A DNA stretch of 64,000 nucleotides from Heterocephalus glaber (lineage: Eukaryota; Chordata; Mammalia; Rodentia; Bathyergidae). Numbering within the stretch: position 1 is the stretch's first letter; each line of letters opens with the position of its first letter. The notes beneath the pieces were generated by a model that saw nothing but the letters and a program-made list of their open reading frames with translations, searched no databases and was not told where the DNA came from. The position numbers were made by a program, and so were the translations under genes. Of the stretch, positions 22,593-34,099 are shown piece after piece. The stretch is from NCBI RefSeq assembly GCF_000247695.1, contig NW_004624776.1, positions 13,807,196 to 13,871,195 of the forward strand, given 5' to 3'.

Positions 22593-25500
22593 ATTTATTT
22601 GCCTGGGTTTTTTTTAAAATAAGTATTATTTTTAATTAACATAATAACTGTGTCTATGAGAGACAGCATGATCTGTACACGTACACATCGTGTGATGATC
22701 AAATCAGAGCTGTTAGCGTACTCGGCACTTCCAGCACTTCTTTTTTTATTGTACCTAGGTGGTGTTCCAGTGGAAGACCTCGCCTTTCCTGTACATACAG
22801 CGTATCTCCCATCCAGGGCCCTGCCCACGCTCCCTCTCCCCGAGGTGGGGAGACTGAGTGGAACACTTGAATGCCTTGCTTCCATGGCGCTCAGTAAATG
22901 CTCATCTGTGACACTGGGCTGCCATCAACCTTCCTCATGAGCCCGCTTGATCATCTGAGTATTTTTGGTAGGAGCTCAGACATTCAGTGTACCACATCCA
23001 CGTCTTTTTCCAGAAGGTTCCGTTTCCCTATCCCTTGTAGAGTTAAACACTTTTTCAGTGGGTTCCCCTTCTCTTTAGACTTTAGACTGGCTGACCTTTT
23101 TTCCCCCTCTTTTCTTTACTGATTTTCACAGGAATATCCAGATCAGATGGTGGAGTTCTTGCTGGGCAGATGTTGCCAAATGGCTCTTTGAAGTAGAAAG
23201 TTGTCGTTTGAAGGTGTTTGCTCTGAGTGGGAGGCCCAAGCACCTTTATTTTATCGAGGGTTTTTGGTGTTTTTTTTTGCTCAGCCATGACTGAAATGTG
23301 ATAAGGAGAAATGCCATTGGTACCAGACAGTGTCAGATCATTGCTGGCTGAAGCCTGAAGATTCCTGCGGCTTTGGGGATTTGTATACATCCTGCTCACC
23401 CAGGAGCCCTGGCACATTTCAGATGTCCACCCAGGCACTCAGTCCCCAGGCCTTGTGTTGTGGGCAGCTGCTCCAAGGTTGGAGCAAGCTTGGTGCTGTC
23501 CCCTGTGTAGCCTACAACGTGCTCACACATGAAGCGATCACACTTGCTTCTCCACGGTGTCCTCCTGCGGCACCCCCAACACACCCCAGGAAAGTGCACT
23601 GGTCTAGGTCATCCCACGTTCACTGCTTGCAGGCTCTCTGACCACAGCAGAGAAAGGAGAAGTTGCTTTGAAAAGAACGTGACTTACACTGGATGAGTTC
23701 CAGTGTGTTCCTCAGACGGCGGCATCTGGCTTTTCCAAGGCCTCTTTGCTAAGGTCTGCAGCAGCGCCAGCCCTGCTTTCCCTGGTGTGGGGAGAGCCCC
23801 CTGAAGGAGTCAGGTCCTGGAAGGGGAAGCACCCTCATGGCGCTGGCTCTCTGCTGCCCAGCTGCCTGCACGTCCGTGGTGCTTCCTTGACCTGGGGACC
23901 AGGCTCCAGTGTCCCTACCAGCGCTGCACCCTCCTTGGTGAACCACAGAGCAGCCGGGTGCCGGGGCTCTGGGCTACTTCCCTGCTTCTTGGCTATGTGC
24001 TCAGACCTCTGAACACAGCCTCCCTTCAGCCTAGCTCACTTTCGCCCCTAGCCCTGACCTCGGGGTGAGCCTCGGATGAGGACAGAAGGGGAACTGGGTG
24101 GGGAGAAGGTGCCCTGCACCGTGGTCAGAGCCTGGACCCCAATTTGATCCACACTGAGAGCTCAGACTTGGCCACATTATCCTCGGTGCATCCAGGGCCA
24201 AGGCTTTTCAAGGCTGGGTACACAAAGGTTCCCAGGTACACAGCCTACTGTGCACAGTGGGGGCCCCCCCTCGGCTCCGCTCACAGGAGGAATCCAGAGA
24301 GGAAGTGACTGCAGCTAGTGCTTCAGTGTCTCCCGGTCGCAAGGCCCCCAGCTGCAGGGAGAGCAGGCCACAAACATGGGCTGTGTGCAGACCTGTCTGG
24401 ACAGGGTGCCACTGAGATGGCAGGGGTGGGGCAGCCCATGGGTGGGCGGCTTGGGCTGGGCTGGGGAACTTCAGCTGGCCGAGCGGCCCTCGGTCACCTT
24501 TCTGTCTTCCCACATCTGCTTCGACACACTGTGCATCTGGTTTTCATCCTAATCATGCTCCTCTCTGCTAGTTGAGGAAAAACTAAGGGCTGCAGTACAT
24601 GACATACAGTAGTCACGCAAGTACTTGTCACAGAGGTCATTATCCCCACTGCTGCCCTCTCGGTCAGTATGTCTCACATTTCCAGTGTAAGGAGCGGAGG
24701 CTCTGTACGGCTGAAGCATTGAGGAAGGGAGGGCTGTGGCAGGGGAAAGCAGCGGGGAGGCCCTGGGATGGCAGGGTCTGTGGAGCTCCTGCAACAAGGT
24801 CAGTCCAGCAGAGACAGGCTGGGAATGGAGCATCTTGGAGCTATCAGAATATAAGATATCTCAAAAAAAAAAAATTCAGCAGTATAGGCATGTGCTGAAG
24901 GCAGAGTTAGTACAAACACAAACTCAAGGCAAGGCCGGACAGACTGCTATCCATGCCTCTCTCTGTCCAGGCCTGCATCTTCCTGCCACTCTGGCTGTTT
25001 CCTTTGACTTCCCTTTGTTAACCACCCCAGAAATTTGGATCCTTACTCACTACAGCTCCTGGAGCTCCAAGCCTGATCTGCACCTCTGCAGTGTTCTTGG
25101 GCTCCAGTCCGGGTGCCTTTCCCTGGTGCTCTCCCTCCCTCTGCTAACCTTCAAGACTCTTGCTTCTCCCCAGAGCGCGTCCCTGGCTCCACCTCTGCCC
25201 CCACAGCCCTTCCTCCAGGTTGTAGCAAAGTCTTTCTGCAGCCCCTGTCCATGCTATCTGCACAGTAACTGTCTGAGTCCCAGCTATGTTGAGGACATTA
25301 GGAAGCTCAGCACATGTTCGGTCACCTCATTCATGAAAAAGAAACTTAGGACGTGAAGCTCAGTGGTAGAGTCACTTGGTTGCAGTCCCATGCCTACCAA
25401 GGGGCAGGGCTAGAATTCAGCCCAGTACTCTGTGACTCCAGTGCTCCTTGTTTCTGGAGCGTCAGAGGACTGTTGCCCCTCAACTCAGAATCCTACAAGA

Positions 25501-25684
25501 GCACCCCTAGCTTGCTCAAGCCCTGTGGTCTCTACAGTGTACAGTCACCCCGATCTGCCTAGCCTCATCTTCCATTCTAAGTACAATCTCTACCCGCAGT
25601 GCGCAAGAGGTACCGTCCCCAACGCCCAAACGTTGCCTAAAGTTGCAGCCAGTACCCAACACTGTGCGCATACAGACCCATGAG

Positions 25685-25868
25685 AGAATTTAGTTTGTAA
25701 ATTATGCACAGTAGGAGATTACAACAATAATAACCAAACAGTTGTACCATACTGTAATAAAGGTTACCCAAGACTAATGAATCATTTATTTCTGGAACTT
25801 TCCATTAATATTTTTGGGCTAAGGAAACCCGCGGGCAGTGAAGCTGCAGATGAAGGGGGCCCCTATGA
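25685..25868 (+). mobile_element. Tigger-type DNA transposon fragment
   Basis: ATTATGCACAGTAGGAGATT, CAATAATAACCAAACAGTTG, TGAATCATTTATTTCTGGAA and GAAACCCGCGGGCAG match a TcMar-Tigger 3' end and align to the copies at about 34.34-34.60 kb and 54.10-54.65 kb. Confidence 0.7.
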
Positions 25869-26657
25869 AGCACCAGTTTTTGCTGTTGACAAAGGGACAG
25901 CTACCCCTTCCGTGAAGCCATTCCCTGAGCTCTGTGCAGGAATATCCTTTCTCTGTAAAATCCCAGGGCCACTTCAAGGGAACCTCACTCACTGTATTTC
26001 CCAGTTTCCAGCTTAAGTCTTCAGAATGAGGTTCTATCACCTCTCATCAGAGTTCTGGCCCAGTCCCCTTGGGGAGGGAATACTGTCCTTTGTTTAGCCT
26101 GTGTCCCCAGCACCTGGCAGTCATGGTGTTGGAGAAAATACTGACACACAGGGCAGGGCTCAGCCAAACACATCTCCACCCTGTGATAGACTGTTAGCAC
26201 TGTAGAGCGAGTGGGCCAGTCCCAAGAAAGAAATGTGAATCCCCGAGTGGCCAGTCGAAAGTGCTCTGCCAGCACTATCTGTAGTTAAAAGGTCTGTGTC
26301 TCTTGTAGTAAAGGTGCCATGTCATTGCTAATCTGATGAGGAGAGCTGCAGCCCTTCTGTGTGTGGATGAACCCTACATACAATAAAAATGGATGCATGT
26401 TTTCACCAGTGGATGATACTGTGGGGGCCCTTTGGTTTGGGTGGTACTATTGCCTTGCAGATGGAAGCAGGATATTTTTTAAATGATTAAAGTTTGCATT
26501 TTCTTTACCTCACGTATTTTTTATAGTCAAGTGGGAGTACAAATTTCCCACTAAATCACATGTAATTCACTCTGCTTTAACTCAGAGTTACACTGTGTTG
26601 ACAGCGCATTTTGAAATGATCCACTTCTCAATGTAACATTTAACTCCAATTCCTCTT

Positions 26658-26751
26658 TTGTTTATGTTTTTTTTTTTTTGGTAACAGCAATCGAACTCGG
26701 GTCCGTGTGCTTGCGGGACAGGTGGTGGAACCACTGAGCTAAACCCCCAGC
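26658..26751 (-). repeat. Young tRNA-derived SINE with target-site duplication
   Basis: T-run, GCAATCGAACTCGGGTCCGT, GAACCACTGAGCTAAACCCC. Flanks CCAATTCCTCTT (26646-26657) and CCAGTTCCTCTT (26752-26763) match 11/12. Confidence 0.85.
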
Positions 26752-26963
26752 CCAGTTCCTCTTAACATTAGCTGTTACCTGTGGATTAATGTCAGGAGAA
26801 ATTACCTAACAGTTCCTTATTCTGAGTAGCACAAAAATAATTCTTTTCACTGGGGAAGGAGCATGTTATCAAAGGTCATTTCTTCTCTCATATAAAATCC
26901 CCACTTTGGGGAACTGAGCCCAAGGAATGGTACCCCACATCCCCAGGCCTCCCCCTGTCATTT

Positions 26964-27079
26964 TTAGACAGAGTGTCATGTCACTATGTTGCCAGTGTTG
27001 GCCTCAAATCTGACAGTCCTCCTGCCTCAGCCTCAGAGTGGCTGGGACTACAGGCGTACACTACCACATCCAGCCTGTT
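26964..27079 (-). repeat. B1 SINE next to a SPATA13 splice acceptor
   Basis: TTAGACAGAGTGTCATGTCA to CTACCACATCCAGCCTG; antisense. Its end lies about 37 bases from the exon start at 27117, leaving only the polypyrimidine tract between. Confidence 0.8.
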
Positions 27080-27116
27080 AGCTGTCTTTTAAAGCATGCC
27101 TTCTCCTTTCTCATAG

Positions 27117-27253
27117 TTTCTTCAGATGGAGGCACTGAGTCCTCTGCCTTAGTGGATGACAATGGCAGTGAGGAGGATTTCAGCTATGAAGAACTCTGCC
27201 AGACCAACCCTCGATATCTACAGCCAGGAGGGGAGCAGCTGGCCATCAATGAG
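27117..27253 (+). CDS. SPATA13: SPATA13 coding exon: acidic linker before SH3
   Basis: Bounded by a pyrimidine-rich acceptor ending TCATAG and a donor GTACTG at 27254. The first two bases complete a Val codon; the following 45 codons read SSDGGTESSALVDDNG and so on, ending LAINE. This is the Ser- and acid-rich linker between the APC-binding region and SH3 domain of SPATA13/Asef2 (residues about 19-64 of the short isoform). It is the first exon that I can identify as shared by long and short isoforms. A second in-frame AG lies nine bases downstream (27124-27125), so a NAGNAG-like alternative acceptor is possible. A B1 SINE ends about 40 bases upstream. Confidence 0.95.
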
Positions 27254-27540
27254 GTACTGGAACCCTGTGTGACAACACTTGGCTTGGCACCCAATTGTCA
27301 GAGGCCAGAGCCACTCAAGACATTGTTATTGGGTTGGGTTTTACTAAGCGTATTCCAAACCCTGGAACCCTCATAAGAACAGCACGATGGTTTTCTGGCA
27401 CTGTGTGGGGAAATGTCTTTGATGAATCTTTCAAGCTGCTGAAGTGCATCTCTATGAAATAAGAGCAGCAGTCATTAGCATTCAGGGCCTATGTTTCATT
27501 TTATGAAATGCTCTCCTTTTCTTTTTGTTTTATTTTGTTT

Positions 27541-27682
27541 TATGAGACAGTGTCTCAGTATATGGTTCAGGCTTGTTTTGAACTCACTGTGTAGCCCAAG
27601 CTGGCCTTGAACTTGTGGTGATCCTCCTGCCTCAGCCTCCCAAGTGCTGGGATTACAGGTGTGCACCACCACACCTGGCTCT
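27541..27682 (-). repeat. B1 SINE with internal duplication
   Basis: TATGAGACAGTGTCTCAGTA to GCACCACCACACCTGGCTC; antisense, well preserved. Confidence 0.9.
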
Positions 27683-28076
27683 TCCTTTCAGTTGATCTGA
27701 GAGGTAAATGTTAATAGTTATCATCCACATCCTAATAAACAACCCCAAGATGAGATTAAACTGCATGCTGGAAAATGGTAGCGCTGGAATTAACCATGTA
27801 TTTCTTCCCTCCCAATCGGTATTCTTTCTCCCTGGCTGCAGCTGTAGCCTTTGTAATGGAAATCTTTCTAGAAGGCATCTCCAGCTTCCTGTGTCTTAAA
27901 CAGACCAAGACTTCAGTGTGTTGGCACTCTACTAAGGTTACCAGGCATTACTGTGTCACACGAGAAGGTCCAGATCCCTAAACAGAAAATCCAGAGTCCA
28001 AAATCTGAAACTGTGAGCAACATCAAGACATTCAGAGCTTCAGATTTTAGATTTTTGGATTAAAGATGGTCAACCA

Positions 28077-28155
28077 TGCCGGGGATTTAGCTCAGTGGTT
28101 CTGCCACCTGCCCCGCAAGTGGAAGGTCCTGAGTTCGATCCCCAGTACCAAAAAA
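28077..28155 (+). repeat. Young tRNA-derived SINE with target-site duplication
   Basis: GCCGGGGATTTAGCTCAGTG and AGGTCCTGAGTTCGATCCCC with an A tail. Flanks AAGATGGTCAACCA (28063-28076) and AAGATGTTCAACCA (28156-28169) differ at one base. Confidence 0.92.
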
Positions 28156-28169
28156 AAGATGTTCAACCA

Positions 28170-29200
28170 GTAGAGTCTATGTTCACAAACCCAAAAAACT
28201 GAAATCTGAAACTCCTGATCCTGGGCATTTTAGATAAAAGATGCTGAGCCTGTGTCGTGGCAGGTAAGAAAGTGTCAGTCATCTGCTCCTTTGCCCGGCA
28301 GACAGACCAGCTGTGTCTGCTGGTGATTTTGACCAGGATCACGTCGTGTTCTCTTTAGTTGCAGTGAACTATGAAGTTAGATTCCAGGCTTACTCAAATT
28401 GGGAGTAGAGAGAATGACACGCTCTAGGTGAAGACACAATGGACATGCAGTGACATACGGGTATAGATAGCATTAGGAGCACTTGGCTGTATAACAGCTA
28501 GTTTAGCTGGTAAGAAACCATTTCAGTGAGTATTCCAAATACCCAAGTTTTTTAGTAACCTGCTAAATGAGGTATGTATACAGTGGCCTAGATTTATGGT
28601 TCTACTAATGCTTTTCTTATTTTACCATGATGTGAAAGTGACACTCACACAGTCAGTAGAAATGGTACTTGGAATTTCGAATTTTATCCTTTCCGGGGCT
28701 AGCAATATAGAACAGCCATTCTGTTTTTTTCACTTTTGATACAGCATTCAATCAGTTATGTGAACTACTGAACACTTTCTTGTAGAGTGGGTTTCATGTT
28801 AGATAATTTTTGCCCAACTACAGGCTATCAGGCGTGTCTTGAGTACATTTATGAGACTGGCTATGAGGTTAGAGGTATTAAATGCATTTTGGACTTAGGA
28901 TATTTTCAGTTTATGGTGAGCTGATGGGGCTGTAAGCCCACTGGAAGTCAGAGCATCTGTCCATCTTTTAAAAGTGGATCTGGGTTTTCCTTTGTGAGCA
29001 GGTCAGAGATACCCAGCTTCTACTCTTTTCCCAGTATGTTTTCCTGTGTCTTAAACAGAGCAGGGAGTGAGGGATACTCCAGTGTGTCCACATGAGAATT
29101 AGAAGGTGGCAGTGTCACTCTGAGAGCACTCACACAGTGGTCCCGGTCCAGCCCCCCTGCCAGTCTCTGCACTCAGCGTGCACTCATGTCTTCCTTCCAG
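28170..29200 (+). other. SPATA13: SPATA13 intron, unique sequence
   Basis: No repeat or gene recognised between the young SINE and the SH3 exon. The sequence is AT-rich without long open frames. Confidence 0.5.
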
Positions 29201-29380
29201 CTGATCAGCGATGGCAGCGTGGTCTTCGCAGAGGCCCTGTGGGACCATGTGACCATGGACGACCAGGAGCTGGGCTTCAAGGCTGGTGATGTCATCCAAG
29301 TCCTGGAAGCCTCGAACAAGGACTGGTGGTGGGGCCGGAACGAGGACAAGGAAGCCTGGTTCCCCGCAAGCTTTGTCAGG
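29201..29380 (+). CDS. SPATA13: SPATA13 coding exon: SH3 domain
   Basis: A 60-codon, phase 0-0 exon between TTCCTTCCAG and GTAAGG. It encodes nearly the whole SH3 domain (residues about 65-124). SH3 hallmarks are visible: the ALWDH segment at the ALYDY position, the acidic [11 protein letters not shown] loop, the WWWGR tryptophans that form the proline-binding surface, and the terminal FPASFVR motif. In Asef family GEFs the SH3 and the APC-binding region hold the protein inactive; APC binding relieves this and permits exchange on Rac1/Cdc42, promoting lamellipodia, filopodia and cell migration. Function is from family knowledge; the domain is visible directly. Confidence 0.97.
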
Positions 29381-29717
29381 GTAAGGGTGTGGCACTCGGT
29401 GTCTGTGGGAGAACGGCAGAATCATCTCAGGAGATCTCATTATCCAGGTCGGGTTCTTTTGTATTTTTAATCCCACATGCAAGGCAGAATTGTACCACAG
29501 TCTGATGGTCAGAGTAACAGTGGTCATTCTGAAGGCAACTGAGTTTTTTGGCGTAGGTGCTGTGGCTGTGCCAGGCACGTGAACACGTGGGCTGTGGCCA
29601 GGCTGCCTCCCTGACTGGTTCTGGAAAAGCAAGAGCCAGGGCTCTCCCGCCTTTCTTCTGGTGCTGCCTCTCTGTCCCCCAAGTCACCTGTCACCTGTCC
29701 CTGTGTGTGGCCTGCAG

Positions 29718-29903
29718 CTTCGAGTCAACCAGGAAGAGCTGTCGGAGAATTCCAGCAGCTCCCATGGCGAGGAGCGGGAGGACGGTGCTGGCCCCAGCTG
29801 CCACAGGCATTCCGAGAACAAGCACCAGATGAGGACCAACGTCATCCAGGAGATCATGAACACCGAGCGGGTGTACATCAAGCACCTCCAGGATATCTGT
29901 GAG
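29718..29903 (+). CDS. SPATA13: SPATA13 coding exon: SH3-DH linker and DH helix 1
   Basis: A 62-codon exon, acceptor CCTGCAG and donor GTAAGG, phase 0 at both ends. The first half is a Ser/Glu-rich linker (LRVNQEELSENSSSS), the region expected to vary most between species. The second half begins the DH (Dbl homology) domain with NVIQEIMNTERVYIKHL, the conserved region 1 helix containing the Glu that contacts the GTPase switch I region in Dbl-family exchange factors. Residues about 125-186 of the short isoform. Confidence 0.96.
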
Positions 29904-30399
29904 GTAAGGCACTGGCCCGGACCTCCCCACATTCCAGAGCCCTGGCTGCTTGGCAAACTTGAGCGTTCTCCTTCCCCTGCTCCTCAGCTGGCTTCCACGT
30001 CCCTCCTTTTTCTCTGCACCTCCACTCCAGCGCATGGAGCCCCTGTGCAGACTCCTTTAGCATTGCTGCGTCTAATCCCTGCAGCCTTCTTGTAAGGGCG
30101 CACTTCGACTCTTTCAGGATCAGCCCCTGAGATTGTTCTAAGGGAGTGACTCCCATACAAGGCAACGCTGTCTAAGTGAAACCCATTTGATTTGACAGTT
30201 GAAGGTTGTCACTGACTCTAACACCTCAGCATCTAATCACGGACACAGAGACAAGATGCTGAGTCATCTAGACACTGATTCAAAATATTAGTTTTATCTG
30301 GTAATACCCAAGTATCCAATATCAGAATAGTCAGCAATCAATTTTACTCTGTAGTTGTGATTTCAGAGAACTTCCCTGTGTGCAGCTGGTTTTTCTTTT

Positions 30400-30569
30400 C
30401 TGTGGTACTGGGGGTTGGATTGAACTCAGGGCTTTCACAGACCTTTTTTTTTTTTTTTTTTTGAGGCAAAGTCTTGCTAAGTTGCCCAGGCTGGGCTGGA
30501 ACTTGTAATCCTCCTGCCTCAGCCTCTCATAGAGCTGGGATTACAGATGTGTGCTCCACGCCCAGCTGT
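30400..30569 (-). repeat. B1-dID SINE (antisense)
   Basis: ID remnant (GTACTGGGGGTTGGATTGAA), a T18-type linker, then B1 (GAGGCAAAGTCTTGCTAAGT to GTGCTCCACGCCCAGCTG). Confidence 0.85.
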
Positions 30570-30777
30570 GTTTTATTCTTAATGGATCTTGTCTGCGCAT
30601 TGCACTGCACTGGGGCTCTCCTGCCCTGACAGGTCCTGCTGTCCTGGCCATGTGGAGGTCTGCACTGTCCATTCAGCATTCCACACTCCTGCCAGTCACT
30701 TATTCTGTGTCAGTTGATGAGGAAGGTCGTGATAGTGGCATTTTAGAAAATTCAGACTGATTGCTAATAATTATTGC

Positions 30778-30955
30778 ACATTGGCTGTGCACCATCCCTT
30801 TACCTGGTGTAACTCAGTGACCACCAGCATTCTCGCTGGGCAGATCCTGTTAGTCCCTATTGCAGATGAGGGAACTGGGCCAGAGCAGTCACATGGTATG
30901 GTTGGTACTCAAGCCTAGGCAGTCTGCCCCAGAGCCCGTACTGTTACAATGTATT
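30778..30955 (+). repeat. MIR ancient SINE
   Basis: TATTGCAGATGAGGGAACTG, CCAGAGCAGTCACATGG, CAAGCCTAGGCAGTCTGCCC and AGAGCCCGTACTGTTACA are in MIR order and well preserved. Confidence 0.75.
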
Positions 30956-31696
30956 GTTTTCCTGTTCAAATTCATACCAAAAGTCAGTAATATATATTTG
31001 ATTAAATAGTTTAATCTGTTCAGATACGTGATTTTGGACAGTTACTATTAGTTTAGTAACTATTAGTTACTTTTGGAAGTAACTGTTAACAAACATGCAT
31101 GGCTGTTTCTTCCTATCCCAGTAACTCCTTCGAAACCATAGCATAACCATGGTATGGCAGGTGGAGCACTAATGAATTAAGCCTCTGGTTAGAGATGTAC
31201 GCAGTTGTGCTGTGCAGAGAAGGCAGGTGATCGTGGGATCTTTGGGGTGAATGTTCTTGACTCCGCCATGATTAGCAATCAGCAGAACTCCATTGGCTCT
31301 TCAGCGAGCAGTGGCATTCTGTGTTTGACAAGTCTTCTCGGCTGTGAAATGGAATTAGGAATGGGAGAATGATCATCTTAACAGTGTAGAAAAAAGTGGC
31401 AATAATAATTTTTAAGCTCTGGTATTTGAAACTCTGGTATTTTTAACTTGTTTCTGGAACTTTTAAAGACCTAACCATGTTAAATTTTTCACTTTTCTTT
31501 TGTTTTAAAAATATCTATGGCAGATTATAGACATGGAAGTGTGATTGTCTCGTCAGGGACTCATAGAAGCAAAAATAATTTTCCCTAATTAAAATCCACT
31601 CCAAGACCATAGCTTTTACCCCCTTTGCCCCGTGTACTATTAAAGTGATTTTTTAAAATTTCCAGATACATAAAAGTTTGCTTTCCTATTTTGCAG
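30956..31696 (+). other. SPATA13: SPATA13 intron, unique sequence
   Basis: No feature recognised between the MIR and the next DH exon. Confidence 0.5.
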
Positions 31697-31876
31697 GGCT
31701 ATATTCGACAGTGTCGCAAGCACACAGGAATGTTCACTGTTGCACAGTTAGCCACTATTTTCGGAAACATTGAAGATATTTACAAATTCCAAAGACAGTT
31801 CCTGAAAGACCTTGAGAAAAAGTACAACAAAGAGGAACCTCACTTAAGTGAATTAGGATCCTGTTTTCTGCAACAT
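31697..31876 (+). CDS. SPATA13: SPATA13 coding exon: DH domain, central helices
   Basis: A 60-codon, phase 0-0 exon bounded by TTTTGCAG and GTAAGT. It encodes residues about 187-246, from [13 protein letters not shown] through [12 protein letters not shown] to SCFLQH. The IFGNIEDIY segment is the characteristic Dbl-family helix between conserved regions 1 and 2. Surrounding introns lack other coding potential. Confidence 0.97.
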
Positions 31877-33476
31877 GTAAGTCATCATTGCATCTTCCTT
31901 AGTAACATCTGGTTGAATAATGATTTTAAATGTAACTTCATTATAACCAAGAATCTTTTCCGTGGTTTCTTGTATTGGCTCCTGTACTGCCCTGGGGGGA
32001 TAAGGCTGTCTTTCTTCTTTGGCAGAGGAGGAAACACACCAGAGAGTGAGTGGCCCATCATTTACTGGTGACCATTCCTGTTTAACGCTGAAAGATTTCT
32101 GTGGCTGCAAAATAAGATTTTATTTTGCAACCACAGTAGTCATGGAGCAATCATGATGACAGTGACAGCAGAACCCTCTTCACTTACTGGGTGCTGGGCT
32201 CAGTAGCTTCCTAGAGACAGGATATCAGAGCTGGCAGGAAGATGGGCATGTAGGTGCCTGGGGCATACTGGGGGCTCTCAGAAAGCGCTATGTGATAGAG
32301 CAGCAGGGTTCTGTAGAGGAACAGTGGGGAGCAGCTACTCCCTACTGAGCAAAGGCAGAGAGCAGGCTAGTGAGTAGCCCAAGAACAGCAGTCCCAGGAT
32401 GGAGTGTGGCCACTGCCAGGAGGGCGCTGAGCTGGACCTGGCCAGAGGATGGGCCAGAAAACTGGAAAAGGGATTGTTGAAGTGGATATTTTTCAGGAAA
32501 GTCTGACAAAACTGGTTGTAGGCATCAAGGAACAGCAGTAGTCAAAAGTGCCTGGAGAGCTGGCCTGACGGAGAGAAAAGTCGGGGCTCCTCTGTCTCAG
32601 GGATCTCCCGGGAAATATCCGTCGGGAATGGACTGATGTGGACTGAGATGGTCTCCACTTGGCACCCCTCACTGCACACGTCTACAGCCTCACTGTGAAT
32701 ACACTCTAAACATTAAGGATTCTTGTGACACAATAAAAAAAAAAGTGCTTATAGAGTTGTGACGAACTATCAGGTGGCTTGGGAAAGTCTGTGTTCTAAG
32801 GAAACAGAGGCTTGATTTCAGACATGGCACATTTGAGCACACCTCAGCCTGCACATTGGGCAGAAAGGAAGGCCAGCTGCAAAGAGGGCTGGAAGTGAGT
32901 GAGTGACCCACTGGCCCAGGTAGGAGAAAGGCGACATTCAGGGACGTGGAGCGGTGGCCAGGGCCAGGCCCTTGGAAGCCGATTTCTGCCCAGCCTTGGA
33001 GAATGGAGGAAGGGAGGGGAGCTGCAACCCAGTGAGGGAGAAGGGAACACTCAGCTCCAGGTCCAAGAGGACGAATAGCCTTCGCTTGGAGGCAAGAGGA
33101 TGGCAGACATGGGAGCCAGGCCCACCTGGTAAGGTGGGCAGGAGACCTGCGGGAGAAGGTGCAGGATGGGGTCAGTTAGGGGTGGAAGGGCCAGAGGCCA
33201 GCATCTTCCTCCTCTCTGCTGCCTCAGATGAGAGCTGGTGCAGTTGGGGCGGAGGCGCACCCAGCTCCTTCCACCCACCAGCAGAGAACCCCGATGGCTA
33301 CTCTTCAAACCACACTCAGGCCCCTTCCCCTTGTCCAGGCCTGAAGGCCTAGCAGAGTAGCATGGTCCCCTGGGACTTCATGGCCTGTCTTGCTGTACAG
33401 CACCCCCTCCTTTCCAGGAGCGTGCCCTCTGGTGGCCCAGTGCTGCCCATGACCTGACAGCTGATTTCCCTTCCAG
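31877..33476 (+). other. SPATA13: SPATA13 intron, largely unique
   Basis: 1.6 kb between DH exons with no SINE recognised. Purine-rich stretches around 32.9-33.3 kb give open frames on both strands that resemble no known protein. Confidence 0.5.
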
Positions 33477-33709
33477 CAAGAGGGCTTTGCCATCTATTCT
33501 GAGTACTGCAATAACCACCCCGGTGCCTGCTTGGAGCTCTCCAACCTCATGAAACAGAGCAAGTACAGGCACTTCTTTGAGGCCTGCCGCTTGCTGCAGC
33601 AGATGATCGACATTGCCCTTGATGGCTTCCTCCTCACACCCGTGCAGAAGATCTGCAAGTACCCCCTGCAGTTGGCTGAGCTGCTCAAGTACACTACGCA
33701 GGAGCACAG
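33477..33709 (+). CDS. SPATA13: SPATA13 coding exon: DH domain catalytic core (CR3)
   Basis: 233 bases between TTCCAG and a GTGAGG donor. Seventy-seven codons plus two bases; the split codon with the next exon gives Ser. It encodes [13 protein letters not shown] through [20 protein letters not shown]. The last segment is conserved region 3, the most conserved DH helix, which packs against Rac/Cdc42 switch regions and carries the exchange activity. Residues about 247-324 of the short isoform. Confidence 0.97.
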
Positions 33710-33910
33710 GTGAGGGCCTCCAGGGACCCATCAGTGGTGCCGGAGTGGCAGGGACAGGTGGGCTGGCCTGGCACTCCCAGCACTGCCAGGGAGCTCAAGG
33801 GAAGAGACTTCCAGATTGTTTATAGTGGTTACAAACTGTCAACTACTGAAGTGCATTATTTGAAGAGACTCCAGAGTAGCCATCTCTAGAGATATGAAAA
33901 CATAAGGATA

Positions 33911-34062
33911 GAGCCGGGCATGGTGGCACACGTGCATAACCTCAACACTCAGGAGACTGAGGCAGAAGGATCACCATGAGTTCAAGGCCAGCCTGGCCAC
34001 ATAGCAAAACCCTGTCTCACCCCACCACACCCTTAAAAGAAAAGAAAGAAAGAAATGACATT
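33911..34062 (+). repeat. B1 SINE
   Basis: AGCCGGGCATGGTGGCACAC to AAAACCCTGTCTCACCCCAC, followed by an AAAG-rich tail. Confidence 0.88.
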
Positions 34063-34099
34063 ACAAGAAAAAATGTCCTTTACTAGAGGGATTACCTTC

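Larger units (their letters stand above)
15140..27116 (+). other. SPATA13: SPATA13 intron, about 12 kb
   Basis: Intron between the inferred alternative first exon and the first common exon. It contains B1 and B1-dID SINEs, two young tRNA-derived SINEs, MIR fragments and a Tigger remnant, each listed separately. The 22.6-25.7 kb part is GC-rich and SINE-poor. It holds several open frames, the longest 206 codons at 24736-25356, but none resembles a known protein. Confidence 0.6.

Noticed and set aside
24736..25356. 206-codon + strand open frame in the SPATA13 intron
   Set aside because: Ordinary GC-rich intronic sequence; the translation has no recognisable domain, its Leu/Ser/Pro composition follows the base composition, and there is no supporting splice or promoter context.
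27116..27376. Extension of the 27.1-kb exon past 27253 as one long frame
   Set aside because: The GT at 27254 joins in frame to the SH3 exon; the continuation past it diverges from SPATA13 and is intron.
29099..29632. 177-codon antisense open frame over the SH3 exon
   Set aside because: Shadow of the well-supported + strand exon and its flanks; the antisense peptide resembles nothing.
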